Positions 10,403 to 19,648 of a DNA stretch of 29,835 bases are shown in pieces. How positions within the stretch are numbered: position 1 is the first letter of the stretch; each line of letters opens with the position of its first letter. The position numbers were made by a program, and so were the translations under genes. Below the pieces are notes generated by a model, which was not told where the DNA came from, did no database searches, and saw nothing but the letters and a program-made list of their open reading frames with translations. The stretch lies in NCBI GenBank assembly GCA_964545475.1, contig CAZJGG010000039.1, forward strand, positions 1-29,835. The letters run 5' to 3'. Origin of the DNA: CAZJGG01 sp964545475. GTDB taxonomy: Bacteria; Bacillota; Clostridia; Lachnospirales; JAISER01.

Positions 10403-12187
10403 TTACTTTAAATCAACAGATATTCCAAGCTCTTTAAGAAGCGTTTCAGGAACTTCTCCAGGAGCGTCTGTAAGCGGGCATGAAGCGTCTTTAACTTTAG
10501 GAAATGCTATAACGTCTCTTATAGAATCGCATTTTGCAACAATCATTGCAATTCTATCAAGACCATACGCTATACCCCCATGAGGAGGAACGCCGTATTT
10601 GAAAGCTTCAAGCAAAAATCCAAAATTTTCATATGCTTGTTCATTAGTAAAACCTAGTATGTTAAACATTCTCTCCTGCACTTTGTTGTTAAAAATACGT
10701 ATACTTCCGCCCCCTGCCTCCATGCCGTTTATAACAAGGTCGTAAGCTTTAGCCCTTACTTTTTCAGGTGCTGTATCAAGCAAGCTCAAATCCTCATCCA
10801 TTGGTGATGTAAATGGGTGGTGTTTTGCATAATAACGATTATCTTCTTCAGAATATTCAAGAAGTGGGAAATCTGTAACCCATAAAATGTTATAAACATC
10901 ATTAGGAATAATATTACTTTTTTTAGCAACCTCTAAGCGTAAAGCACCTAGAGCATCAAGAGCAACGCTTGTTTTATCTGCACAAATTAATATTAAATCT
11001 CCGGCTTTTGCGCCAAATGCATTTATAATTTCATTTATTTTATTTTCATCAAAGAATTTTGTAAGGCTGGTTTTAACCTCTCCGCTTTCGGTTAATGTAA
11101 TCCAAGCAAGCCCTTTTGCCTTATATCCTTTAACAAATTCAACAAGGGCATCTATCTGTTTTCTTGAAAAAGAAGCGCATTTTTCTGCGTTTATACCCCT
11201 AACTGAACCACCTGCATCTATAGCCCCTTGAAACGCCATAAATTCACTGCCGCCTACAATTTGGGTAATATCCTTTATTTCCATGCCGAAACGTGTGTCC
11301 GGCTTGTCTGAGCCAAAGCGGTTCATTGCATCGTAGTAACTCATTCTTTGTAACGGCAGAGGTAAATCTATATTTAAGCATTCTTTGAAAATCTTTTGCC
11401 AAAGTTTTTCATTAATTTCAAAAATATCTTCTCGCTCAACAAAAGACATTTCAATGTCCACTTGGGTAAATTCCGGCTGTCTGTCTGCACGTAAATCTTC
11501 GTCTCGGAAGCATTTTACAATCTGGTAATATTTGTCAAACCCGGAAACCATAAGAAGCTGCTTAAACATTTGAGGGGATTGAGGAAGCGCATAAAAATTA
11601 CCCGGGTGCATACGGCTTGGAACAAGATAATCCCTTGCCCCTTCAGGTGTACTTTTTGTAAGCATTGGTGTTTCCGTATCAACAAAGCCGTTTTCATCAA
11701 GAAATTCTCTAAATATTTTTGCAATTTTATGGCGTAAAAACATATTTTTTTGAAGCTCCGGTCTGCGTAAATCCAAATATCTGTATTTAAGGCGCAAATC
11801 GTTAGAAACGCCTTCGTCCATAACAGAAAACGGGGGAACTTCCGCTTCGGAAAAAATTCTAAGCTCTGTTGCTTCAATTTCAATTTTGCCTGTTTCCATG
11901 TTTAAGTTTACATTTTCTGGGGTTCTTTCATTTACAATGCCTTTAATGCCTAAAACGAACTCTCCCCTAATTTTTTCAGCCTTTTCAAACAAATCCTTGT
12001 CTGCTTTATTGCCGTCTATAGTTATTTGAACAAGACCCGTTCTGTCTCTTAATGCAATAAATATAAGCTTTCCTAAGTCTCGCCTTTTATTAACCCAGCC
12101 CATTACACAAACTTCCTGCCCTGCAAGCTTTTCCGTTACATGGGCGCAATAATGGCTTCTTTTCATTCCCTGTAAATTGTCGCTCAT
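10403..12187 (-). CDS. aspS: Aspartyl-tRNA synthetase
   Basis: Cytoplasmic class IIb enzyme that charges tRNA-Asp with aspartate using ATP; 594 aa is the usual bacterial length. The N-terminal OB-fold anticodon-binding domain has the segment GWVNKRRDLGK near residue 30. Class II motif 2 reads FRDEDLRADRQPEFTQVD near residue 227. Motif 3 with GVPPHGGIAYGLDRI lies near residue 530. Between motifs 2 and 3 is the bacterial-type GAD insertion (about 290-420). The start overlaps the hisS stop as ATGA, and its ribosome site (AAGGAG) lies inside the end of hisS, so the two are translationally coupled. The hisS-aspS pair is standard in Firmicutes. Whether this enzyme also charges tRNA-Asn cannot be told here. 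Confidence 0.98.
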   Translation of the reverse strand: MSDNLQGMKRSHYCAHVTEKLAGQEVCVMGWVNKRRDLGKLIFIALRDRTGLVQITIDGNKADKDLFEKAEKIRGEFVLGIKGIVNERTPENVNLNMETGKIEIEATELRIFSEAEVPPFSVMDEGVSNDLRLKYRYLDLRRPELQKNMFLRHKIAKIFREFLDENGFVDTETPMLTKSTPEGARDYLVPSRMHPGNFYALPQSPQMFKQLLMVSGFDKYYQIVKCFRDEDLRADRQPEFTQVDIEMSFVEREDIFEINEKLWQKIFKECLNIDLPLPLQRMSYYDAMNRFGSDKPDTRFGMEIKDITQIVGGSEFMAFQGAIDAGGSVRGINAEKCASFSRKQIDALVEFVKGYKAKGLAWITLTESGEVKTSLTKFFDENKINEIINAFGAKAGDLILICADKTSVALDALGALRLEVAKKSNIIPNDVYNILWVTDFPLLEYSEEDNRYYAKHHPFTSPMDEDLSLLDTAPEKVRAKAYDLVINGMEAGGGSIRIFNNKVQERMFNILGFTNEQAYENFGFLLEAFKYGVPPHGGIAYGLDRIAMIVAKCDSIRDVIAFPKVKDASCPLTDAPGEVPETLLKELGISVDLK

Positions 12188-13425
12188 TTTAAATTCTCCT
12201 TAATTTCATTGAAACTAACCGGCGTTTCCTCGCCGCTGTCCATATTTTTAAGTTTAACTGTGTTAGTGACTATTTCGTTGTCTCCAATAACAATTGTATA
12301 TTTAACGCCTAATTTGTTGGCGGTTTTAAGCTGGGCTTTAACTCCTCTTTGGGCAAGCTCAACTTCACATCTAACCCCTTGCTTTCTTAAATCCATAGCC
12401 ACAAGCTGAGCTTTTAAAAGCCCTTGCTCTCCCATTGCGCCAATATATAAATCCGTGGGCAAAACTTCTCCTTGATTTTCTGCAGATTCAAGGCAGAGCA
12501 TAAGCCTTTCCATACCCATAGCAAAACCAATGCCGCCCATATCCGGCCCGCCCGAATCTTTCATTAAGTTGTCATAACGTCCGCCACCGCAAACGGTAGA
12601 TTGTGCGCCAATATCATCGGAAACAAATTCAAAAACTGTTCTTGTGTAATAATCAAGCCCACGAACCATTTTGTTGTTTGGAATGGCTTCAATCCCTAAT
12701 TCATTAAGTATTTTAAGGGTTGTTTCAAAATGCTTGCGGCATTCATCCCCCAAAAGGTCGATTGTAGAAGGGGCGCTGTCTAAAAGCTGCTGACATTTTG
12801 TCTCCTTGCAGTCAAGAACTCTTAACGGATTTTTGTTAAGCCTGTCCACACATGTTGGACAAAGCTTGTCTTTATTGTCCTGCAAAAATTGTTTAAGGGT
12901 TGCGTTATATTTTTCACGGCATTCATTATGACCAAGGCTGTTTATATAAAGTTTTGTTTTTATGCCAAGCTCTTTTAAAACCGTTGCGGCAAGGGCAATA
13001 ACCTCTGCATCGCAAGCAGGGTCATAACATCCAAAGTATTCAACGCCGAATTGGTGGAACTGACGTTGTCTTCCTGTTTGTGTTTGCTCGTATCTAAAGC
13101 ATGGAGACAAATAAAAATATTTCTGCAAGCTTGCGCCCACATATAACTGGTGTTGTATAGAAGCCCGCACTACAGCCGCCGTAACCTCCGGCTTTAAAGT
13201 AATGCTTCTGCCCCCTTTATCAATAAACGTATACATTTCTTTTTGAACTATATCCGTTGCTTCACCGGTGGATTTTACAAAAAGCTCGGTTTGCTCGAAA
13301 ATCGGAGTGCGGATTTCACCAACGCAAAAGGTTTTGCAAATGTTTCTAATTTTTTCTTCAACGCCTGCCCAAACAGCCATTTTCTGCCCGAATAAATCTT
13401 TTGTTCCTTTAACAGCTTGAATCAT
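12184..13425 (-). CDS. hisS: Histidyl-tRNA synthetase
   Basis: Class IIa synthetase that charges tRNA-His; 413 aa is typical. The N-terminus has the family KGTKDLFG segment. Motif 2 (about 109-127) contains CFRYEQTQTGRQRQFHQFG. The histidine-specific segment VRGLDYYTRTVFEF lies near residue 254, and GGGRYDNL follows as part of the active site. The C-terminal alpha/beta anticodon-binding domain starts near residue 325. A Firmicutes-type insertion with cysteines (CPTC...LDCKETKC) lies around 185-210. The ATG sits behind AAAGGAAG. Its first 17 nt overlap the end of the upstream transporter gene, so it depends on operon transcription. No T-box leader is visible directly upstream. Confidence 0.98.
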   Translation of the reverse strand: MIQAVKGTKDLFGQKMAVWAGVEEKIRNICKTFCVGEIRTPIFEQTELFVKSTGEATDIVQKEMYTFIDKGGRSITLKPEVTAAVVRASIQHQLYVGASLQKYFYLSPCFRYEQTQTGRQRQFHQFGVEYFGCYDPACDAEVIALAATVLKELGIKTKLYINSLGHNECREKYNATLKQFLQDNKDKLCPTCVDRLNKNPLRVLDCKETKCQQLLDSAPSTIDLLGDECRKHFETTLKILNELGIEAIPNNKMVRGLDYYTRTVFEFVSDDIGAQSTVCGGGRYDNLMKDSGGPDMGGIGFAMGMERLMLCLESAENQGEVLPTDLYIGAMGEQGLLKAQLVAMDLRKQGVRCEVELAQRGVKAQLKTANKLGVKYTIVIGDNEIVTNTVKLKNMDSGEETPVSFNEIKENLK

Positions 13426-14326
13426 TGCCAGAACTTCCTTTCATATTAATTTTTATAAAATTAAGTTTTGTCTCTTGTAAAATTATAGCAGCAAATATTA
13501 TTATACATCCCACAGCCATTTGCAAAGTAAGCCTTTCTCCCAAATATACAATTGCAAAAAGGCTCCCAAAAACACATTCCGTAGATAACAGAAGGGCAGC
13601 AGTTGTCGCCTGTGTGTAACGCTGAACAGAATTAAGGGTTAAATATGTGAAAATTGTTGCGGCAAAGGATAAATATAAAAACGAATATTTAAATTCCCAT
13701 ATTACTGAAAAATCTATTCTTTCAAACAATATAGCAAGAACTAAAAGTATTACAGTACATAATGCAAACTGTATTATAGTTAATAAAATAGGATCAAGCT
13801 TTTTCCCAAAAACATCTACAGTTAATATATGCAGTGCACATGCAACGGCACAAGCTACAGAAAGCAAATCCCCTTGGTTAAAAGACACGTTTTTTTCAAT
13901 TGTGAGAAGCCCGATGCCTAAAGTAGCCATTATGACGCCTATGACAGTATATTTATCCGGCCTTTTACGCTGAAATATCCAAATGAAAACCGGGACAAGT
14001 AGAACAGAGGAAGCAATTAAAAATGTTTGCTTTGATGCTGTTGTAAACTGCAAGCCCACAGTTGAGGTGGCATAACATAAAAACAGCATAAAGCCGATGA
14101 TGCCCCCATTTTTTAAATAAGCCTTATTAAAGTTTTTAAATCTTTTAATATAAATTATTGACAAAACAACGGTTGATAAACCAAAACGGACAGTTAATAA
14201 GCAAAATGGCGGTACAACTGTAACAACCTCTTTCATAAATGCATAACTTGTGCCCCATGCAAATGCAACTATTATAAGCAAAAAAGGTGCAATCATTTCC
14301 ATTTTTGCAACGCCTGAACTTTTCAA
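13409..14326 (-). CDS. DMT-superfamily transporter with EamA domains (second of a tandem pair)
   Basis: Inner-membrane drug/metabolite transporter, 305 aa, with about ten hydrophobic helices arranged as two EamA repeats. Family features include the early AWGTSYAFMKE segment and a cluster around residues 95-150 (KQTFLIASSVLLVP, LGIGLLTIEKN). Substrate is unknown; members export amino acids, purines or other metabolites. The start is TTG, not ATG: AGGAGG sits 7 nt before it, while the in-frame ATGs at codons 9 and 11 have no ribosome site. Only 1 nt separates it from the TAG of the preceding paralogue, and its end overlaps hisS by 17 nt, so it is embedded in the operon. It shares much sequence with the upstream gene and looks like a tandem duplication. 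Confidence 0.88.
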   Translation of the reverse strand: MKSSGVAKMEMIAPFLLIIVAFAWGTSYAFMKEVVTVVPPFCLLTVRFGLSTVVLSIIYIKRFKNFNKAYLKNGGIIGFMLFLCYATSTVGLQFTTASKQTFLIASSVLLVPVFIWIFQRKRPDKYTVIGVIMATLGIGLLTIEKNVSFNQGDLLSVACAVACALHILTVDVFGKKLDPILLTIIQFALCTVILLVLAILFERIDFSVIWEFKYSFLYLSFAATIFTYLTLNSVQRYTQATTAALLLSTECVFGSLFAIVYLGERLTLQMAVGCIIIFAAIILQETKLNFIKINMKGSSGNDSSC

Positions 14327-14327
14327 G

Positions 14328-15206
14328 CTAAATCCTCCTCAAGTTTAACCGCCACTTCGTCTGCTGTGTCATAACAGCAAGCAAGATTATTACAGAACCT
14401 AAAAACATTTGTAAGGACATTTTTTCATTAAGATAGAAAATAGCAAATATGCTGCCAAAAACTGATTCTAAAACAAGTATTACTGAAGTGCTTGTTGATG
14501 AAATATATTTTTGAGCTATGTTCTGTACAACAAAGGGAAGTGTTGTAGTAAAAATAACAATATAAGCAAATGTATATTTCATTTTCCATAAAATAGAAAA
14601 ATCAAAACCTTCATATATAGCAACTAAAATAATTGAAAAAATAGCAATTGTTAAAAATTGCATTAAAGTTGAAATAATAGGGTCAATTTTATTTGAATAG
14701 CGTTCAACAACAATAATGTGCAATGCAAAAAAAATGGAGCTTAAAACAGAAAAAGTATCCCCGATATTAAACGATGTGTTTTTTTCAACCGTTAAAAGCC
14801 CTAGCCCTGCTGTTGCCATGCAAACTGCTATTATCGCATATTTGTCCGGCTTTATTTTGTTAATTATAAACGCCAATAACGGCACATAAAGAATATATGA
14901 GCCGATAATAAAAGACTGCTTAGAAGCTGTAGTAAAAACAGCTCCAACAGTTGTAAAAAACATTGCTAGAAATAAAAAAATCCCAATTTTAAACCCGGTT
15001 TTAACTTCTCCTAAAGTAACTTTTGTTAGCTTTTTAGCATAAAAAAGCGATAAAAGTATGGCCGAAAGCACAAATCTGTACATAAGCATTGAAAGCGGAC
15101 TTACAAACTCAAGCGCTTCCTTGTTTATGGCATATGTAGTACCCCAAACTATCCCCACTATAGTAAGAGCAATTGAAGCAATTAAAGGTTTTTTTGAGGC
15201 GGACAT
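14328..15206 (-). CDS. DMT-superfamily transporter with EamA domains (first of a tandem pair)
   Basis: Paralogue of the next gene, 292 aa, about ten membrane helices in two EamA halves. Shared landmarks are VWGTTYAINKE near residue 20, SKQSFIIGSYILYVP near 95, MATAGLGLLTVEKNTSFN near 135, ALHIIVVE near 165 and VLVLESVFGSIFAIFYLNE near 235. Substrate cannot be assigned. Its first 25 nt overlap the end of hemZ, and the ribosome site (AAAGGA) lies inside hemZ with a longish spacer, so translation is probably coupled. DMT genes are not a usual part of the rel-hisS-aspS neighbourhood, which suggests an insertion followed by duplication. Confidence 0.88.
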   Translation of the reverse strand: MSASKKPLIASIALTIVGIVWGTTYAINKEALEFVSPLSMLMYRFVLSAILLSLFYAKKLTKVTLGEVKTGFKIGIFLFLAMFFTTVGAVFTTASKQSFIIGSYILYVPLLAFIINKIKPDKYAIIAVCMATAGLGLLTVEKNTSFNIGDTFSVLSSIFFALHIIVVERYSNKIDPIISTLMQFLTIAIFSIILVAIYEGFDFSILWKMKYTFAYIVIFTTTLPFVVQNIAQKYISSTSTSVILVLESVFGSIFAIFYLNEKMSLQMFLGSVIILLAVMTQQTKWRLNLRRI

Positions 15207-16624
15207 AGTAATTTTGTTTTCCTTTCAATCATTTCGTCTATTCTGTTAATATATTCTTTTACGTCTTTAACGTTAAAAGCTCTTTCAATTCTATTTTCAG
15301 AGGGGGTATAAAGCTTTGTTACCCCTCCTGCACCAAAGGCCAAAACCGTCTGGCAGTCTCCCATCATATTAATATTAAAACTGCATTCGTATCCTTTTTT
15401 ACAATACCCAATGTTTTCATAATGCCCCACCATATTTTTTTGCCTATACATATAATATGGGTGCATTTCAAGGGCAATTGCTCCGTTTTCAGCGGTTTCC
15501 ATCATATCGTCAATTTTTTCACATTCTTTAAACCCTTGTGTTTCTTTAAGCTTTGAAGCCCGTTTAACAGCTAATGTATGAACTGTTAAAGATTCTGGCT
15601 TTAATTCCTTAATTGCATTTATTGTATTTTCAACGTCTTTAACAGTTTCCTCTGGAAGCCCCACGATTATATCAACATTAATATTATCAAAGCCTTCTTC
15701 CCTTGCAAGGTTAAAAGCCTGTAAAAATTCATCATTTGTGCATTTACGACCGATTTTTTCAAGAGTATTGTCATTGGTAGTTTGAGGGTTTACGGAAATC
15801 CTTGTTACACCGTGTTTTTTCATTATTTCAAGCTTTTCTTTTGTAATAGTGTCCGGTCTTCCGCTTTCTACGGTAAATTCTATGTTCAAGCCTTTTCTGT
15901 AAAGAGAGTTTACAAGAAATAAAAGCCTATCAAGCTGACTTTCATTTAAAACCGTAGGCGTTCCTCCGCCTATATAAATTGTTTTAAGCGTTTTCCCTTT
16001 TACAAAACCCGAAAGAGCGTACATTTCTTTTTCAAGGCAATCCATATAAACTTCAACATCGTTTTTATAAAAGCTTATGGGATAAGATATAAAAGAGCAG
16101 TAGTCACATCTTGTTGGGCAAAAGGAAATACCTATATAAACAGAAAAATCGTTAGACATATTACTTTCAATAATAGGTTTTTCGCAATTTGCAACTTTAA
16201 AACAAAGCTCCGCTTTTTTTTGGCTTATGGAAAAAACATCTGTCATTAAATCCATAATTTCATTGTCATTAAACCCGGTTTTTCGCATGTCATGAACAAT
16301 CTTTTGTGGGCGTATGCCGGTAAAATTTCCCCAAGGAGGGGTTAAGCCGGTATACTCCCTCAAAACTTGGTATGCCGTGCGCTTAACCGCCCTTTTAACA
16401 GCCGTTTCATTAACTTCGGACAATATTTCGGCGTTCGCTTTTAGCAAACGCCCTTTTTCGTAAAGCTCCGCCTTGCAACTATCCCCGCTGGTTTCGCTTT
16501 TTATAAATAAATCTATTTGTGTGTTGCCTTCATCTATAAAATAGTATTTATCATTGGGAAGAAAAATTTGGCATACGGTTTGAATTTCATTAGTAAAATT
16601 ATGCCCTTTTAAAGCAATATGCAT
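15182..16624 (-). CDS. hemZ: Coproporphyrinogen III oxidase-like radical SAM protein (HemZ family)
   Basis: Radical SAM enzyme of the HemN/HemZ branch, 480 aa. An N-terminal HemZ-specific region contains GNFTGIRPQK (about 100-108). The 4Fe-4S/SAM-binding motif CPTRCDYC gives Cys169, Cys173 and Cys176, followed by YIGGGTPT near residue 215. Family members were proposed to act as oxygen-independent coproporphyrinogen dehydrogenases in haem synthesis, but the biochemical activity of HemZ-type proteins is not secure, and no other haem gene is in the window. The ATG overlaps the stop of the MBL gene as TAATG, implying translational coupling. The MBL-hemZ-hisS-aspS order is familiar in Firmicutes. 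Confidence 0.85.
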   Translation of the reverse strand: MHIALKGHNFTNEIQTVCQIFLPNDKYYFIDEGNTQIDLFIKSETSGDSCKAELYEKGRLLKANAEILSEVNETAVKRAVKRTAYQVLREYTGLTPPWGNFTGIRPQKIVHDMRKTGFNDNEIMDLMTDVFSISQKKAELCFKVANCEKPIIESNMSNDFSVYIGISFCPTRCDYCSFISYPISFYKNDVEVYMDCLEKEMYALSGFVKGKTLKTIYIGGGTPTVLNESQLDRLLFLVNSLYRKGLNIEFTVESGRPDTITKEKLEIMKKHGVTRISVNPQTTNDNTLEKIGRKCTNDEFLQAFNLAREEGFDNINVDIIVGLPEETVKDVENTINAIKELKPESLTVHTLAVKRASKLKETQGFKECEKIDDMMETAENGAIALEMHPYYMYRQKNMVGHYENIGYCKKGYECSFNINMMGDCQTVLAFGAGGVTKLYTPSENRIERAFNVKDVKEYINRIDEMIERKTKLLCPPQKNL

Positions 16625-17265
16625 TATCCTATAACCTCTTTATAAAAAAACGGATTGTTGTGCCTTTCATGCCCGATGCTGCTTGCAGGACCATGTCCCG
16701 GGTAAATGCTTACATCAGCAGGAAGCGTTAAAAGCTTCTTTTCAATAGATTCATAAAGCATTTTTGTGCTGCCCATAGCAAAGTCCGTCCTACCTACGGA
16801 TTCATAAAACAGTGTGTCTCCGGTAAATAGCACTTTGTCATTTTGAGAATAATAGCAGACACCTCCAGGGGTATGCCCCGGAGTATGAATGACTATAAGT
16901 TTATCCTGCCCGATTCCAATAATATCGTTATCTGTAACAAAAACATCTGGGGAAATATAAACCGTTTTTTTGCTCATTTGGCTAGACATATTGATTCTTC
17001 CATCTGTTAGCACAGGAAATTCATCTTTATGCGCAACGATGGGAATGGACAATTCCTTTTGTAATTGCTCTGCAGCGAGTATATGGTCAAAATGTCCGTG
17101 AGTCAGCAAAATACTTTTAATATCAAGCTCATTTTCGTCTATGAACCTAATAAGCCTTGTAAAATCTCCGCCTGGGTCGATAATAACCCCTTCAAGAGTT
17201 TTTTCATTATAATAAAAATAAGTGTTCTCCTGAATGGGTTTAATGAGGAATGTTGCTATTTTCAT
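16624..17265 (-). CDS. MBL-fold metallo-hydrolase (glyoxalase II-like)
   Basis: Cytoplasmic metallo-beta-lactamase-fold hydrolase, 213 aa, the length of the short glyoxalase II-like family rather than full GloB. The metal-binding motif THGHFDH supplies His56, His58, Asp60 and His61. Further ligands come from HTPGHTPGG (near 133), GDTLF (near 150) and YPGHGP (near 190). The likely activity is thioester or ester hydrolysis at a di-metal centre; the physiological substrate is unknown. AGGAG lies 7 nt before the ATG, and the gene is 57 nt downstream of relA. Many Firmicutes have dtd (D-aminoacyl-tRNA deacylase) between rel and this gene; it is absent here. Confidence 0.88.
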   Translation of the reverse strand: MKIATFLIKPIQENTYFYYNEKTLEGVIIDPGGDFTRLIRFIDENELDIKSILLTHGHFDHILAAEQLQKELSIPIVAHKDEFPVLTDGRINMSSQMSKKTVYISPDVFVTDNDIIGIGQDKLIVIHTPGHTPGGVCYYSQNDKVLFTGDTLFYESVGRTDFAMGSTKMLYESIEKKLLTLPADVSIYPGHGPASSIGHERHNNPFFYKEVIG

Positions 17266-17322
17266 TCATATACTCCTAACTTTTATATTAAAGATTATCA
17301 AGTCAGTGTTTTTAATGTATTT

Positions 17323-19602
17323 TTATGTCGTTGCCCTTTCAATGTCATGCACGCCTTGCAGGTTTAATATGCGAGTTCTTACTCTGTCCAGCTGGCCTCT
17401 GTTGGAAATTAAAAGCCCAATGTCAAAAATTGCTTCCCCATTTGAAGTTCTTGCGTTAAGCTGCTTAACAGGGGTTTTCTCTTCTGATAATATTCTTGAA
17501 ATATCTGTAAGTAAATCCATTCTGTCATCACTAATAACTTTAATAGCTGCTTGATAAGTTACAGAATCGCTTGTTTTATCAGGAAGCTGCCATTCCGCAT
17601 CCAAAAGACGCTGCCTTGTAATTTCGTCCATGTGTATAATGTTTACACAATCCGTCCTGTGTATGGAAACCCCTCTGCCCCTTGTAATAAAACCGATAAT
17701 TTCGTCCCCAGGGACAGGGCTGCAGCATTGTGAAAACCTAACGTCAATATCGCCTACGCCTTTAACAATTATGCCGCTTTTCTTTTTCCTATTTCTTTCA
17801 AAAATAACTGCCTGTTCGCCGTTTTCTAAAATAATTGTGGGTTGATTTTTAGCGGCTTCTTTTTCAAAATCTTCTTGCAGGCGGTTAAGTACTTGCCCTT
17901 CTTTAATTCCGCCGTGCCCTATTGCGGCGCAAAGTGCGTTCCAGTCTTGAAAGCTGAATTTATTAATAACAACTTGCTTACGGTCATTTGAAAGAAGCTC
18001 AGATAAGTTTACACTTTTCTTCTTAGCTTCTCTTTCCAGCAGTTCCTTGCCTCTTACAATGTTTTCTTCTTTGTTTTCTTTTTTAAACCATTGGTTAATT
18101 TTATTTCTTGCCTGGCTTGTTTTAACAATAGAAAGCCAATCCCTGCTTGGCCCTTTTGAATTGTTGCTGGTTATAACTTCAACTCTGTCTCCAGAGGATA
18201 ATTTATAATCAAAAGTTACAATTTTGCCGTTTACTCTTGCGCCAATCATTTTATTTCCAATAGCCGAATGAATGGCGTAAGCAAAATCAATAGGAATAGA
18301 GCCTTGTGTAAGGCTTATTATTTCCCCTTTTGGCGTAAAGCAGTAAACATGGTCTGTAAAAACATCCAAATCCACTTTTAATGCCTTTAAAAATTCCTTA
18401 TTATCGGACAATTCCCTTTGCCAATCCAAAATTTGCCTTAACCACGCAAGCTTTTCCTCTTCGCTGCTGGTTTTTGAGTTTCCGTCTCTGCCTTCTTTGT
18501 ATTTCCAATGAGCGGCGATACCGAATTCTGCCGTTCTGTGCATTTCCCAAGTTCTAAGCTGAATTTCCACCGGCTCGCCTTCCGGGCCCATAATAACCGT
18601 ATGAAGAGACTGATACCTATTTGGTTTTGGCATAGCAATATAATCCTTAAATCTGCCTGGCATAGGAGTATACATTTCGTGAACAATGCCAAGTGCCTCA
18701 TAGCAATAGCGTACATCACTTAAAACAATTCTCACAGCAAAAAGGTCAAAAATCTGGTCAAGAGTTTTGTCCTGACTTATCATTTTTTTATATATGCTGA
18801 AAAAATGCTTAGGTCTGCCGTCAACAGTCGCTTGTATTGAAGACTGTTCAAGCCTATCTGCAATTTGTTTAGCAACCTGCTGAATATAATCAATTCTTTC
18901 AGATTGCTTTCTGCTAATTTTTTCAGACAAATCATAATATGCATTTTTATTTAAATATCTGAAAGATAAATCTTCAAGCTCGTTTTTAAGCTTTGATATA
19001 CCAAGCCTATGGGCAAGAGGACAGTAAATATCAAGAGTTTCCTGAGCTTTCTCTTTTTGTTTTTCCTCGCTCATAAACTTAAGGGTTCTCATATTATGAA
19101 GCCTGTCGGCTATTTTTATTAAAATAACTCTAATGTCTTTAGCCATTGCCAAAAACATTTTCCTATAATTTTCAGCTTGGAGTTCTTCCCTTAAATTTTT
19201 GTCTTTTGGTTTATCCTGTTCCGTTTCGGTTTTTTCCGGCGATTCTTCCGTTATTGAGGTTTTAAATTTAATTTCAATTTCATCAAGCTTTGTTACGCCG
19301 TCAACAAGATCAGCTACCTCCACTCCAAACATTTCTTTAATGTCGTCGTAGCTATACACCGTATCCTCAATAACATCATGCAAAATACCTGCTATAATAG
19401 ATTCAAGGTCAAGCTCCAAATCCGCCAATATATATGCTACACTGACAGGGTGAACGATATACGGCTCTCCGGATTTTCTAAGCTGTGTGCCGTGAGCTTT
19501 TGAAGCAACTTCAAATGCCTTGTTAACCATCGAAACGTTTTTAGACGGATGATATTCGCTTATTCTCTTTATTAGTTTATCAAATACTTCCAAGTGCTCC
19601 AT
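17323..19602 (-). CDS. relA: Bifunctional (p)ppGpp synthetase/hydrolase Rel
   Basis: Makes and degrades the alarmone (p)ppGpp in the stringent response; ribosome-associated. Order of domains: HD hydrolase with HDVIEDT (about 75-81) and IADRLHNMRTL; synthetase with the RFKD segment (about 316), the RXKD signature of bifunctional Rel enzymes, then YIAMPKPNRYQSLHT and EIQLRTWEMH; TGS near 390-450 (VYCFTPKGEII); the conserved CCSPVPGDEI cysteine segment near 623; and a C-terminal ACT domain. Both catalytic halves look intact. I place the start at ATG 19602 because AAGGGG lies 8 nt upstream; an in-frame GTG at 19611 overlaps that ribosome site. The result is 759 aa, normal for long Rel. It shares an operon with hisS and aspS. 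Confidence 0.96.
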   Translation of the reverse strand: MEHLEVFDKLIKRISEYHPSKNVSMVNKAFEVASKAHGTQLRKSGEPYIVHPVSVAYILADLELDLESIIAGILHDVIEDTVYSYDDIKEMFGVEVADLVDGVTKLDEIEIKFKTSITEESPEKTETEQDKPKDKNLREELQAENYRKMFLAMAKDIRVILIKIADRLHNMRTLKFMSEEKQKEKAQETLDIYCPLAHRLGISKLKNELEDLSFRYLNKNAYYDLSEKISRKQSERIDYIQQVAKQIADRLEQSSIQATVDGRPKHFFSIYKKMISQDKTLDQIFDLFAVRIVLSDVRYCYEALGIVHEMYTPMPGRFKDYIAMPKPNRYQSLHTVIMGPEGEPVEIQLRTWEMHRTAEFGIAAHWKYKEGRDGNSKTSSEEEKLAWLRQILDWQRELSDNKEFLKALKVDLDVFTDHVYCFTPKGEIISLTQGSIPIDFAYAIHSAIGNKMIGARVNGKIVTFDYKLSSGDRVEVITSNNSKGPSRDWLSIVKTSQARNKINQWFKKENKEENIVRGKELLEREAKKKSVNLSELLSNDRKQVVINKFSFQDWNALCAAIGHGGIKEGQVLNRLQEDFEKEAAKNQPTIILENGEQAVIFERNRKKKSGIIVKGVGDIDVRFSQCCSPVPGDEIIGFITRGRGVSIHRTDCVNIIHMDEITRQRLLDAEWQLPDKTSDSVTYQAAIKVISDDRMDLLTDISRILSEEKTPVKQLNARTSNGEAIFDIGLLISNRGQLDRVRTRILNLQGVHDIERATT

Positions 19603-19648
19603 ACCGTTCACCCCTTTCTATTTCTAAATTTTCATCTCGCATATAAGC

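Noticed and set aside
12184..13500. T-box leader for hisS-aspS
   Set aside because: The hisS start overlaps the preceding gene, leaving no leader; no T-box consensus or antiterminator was seen there.
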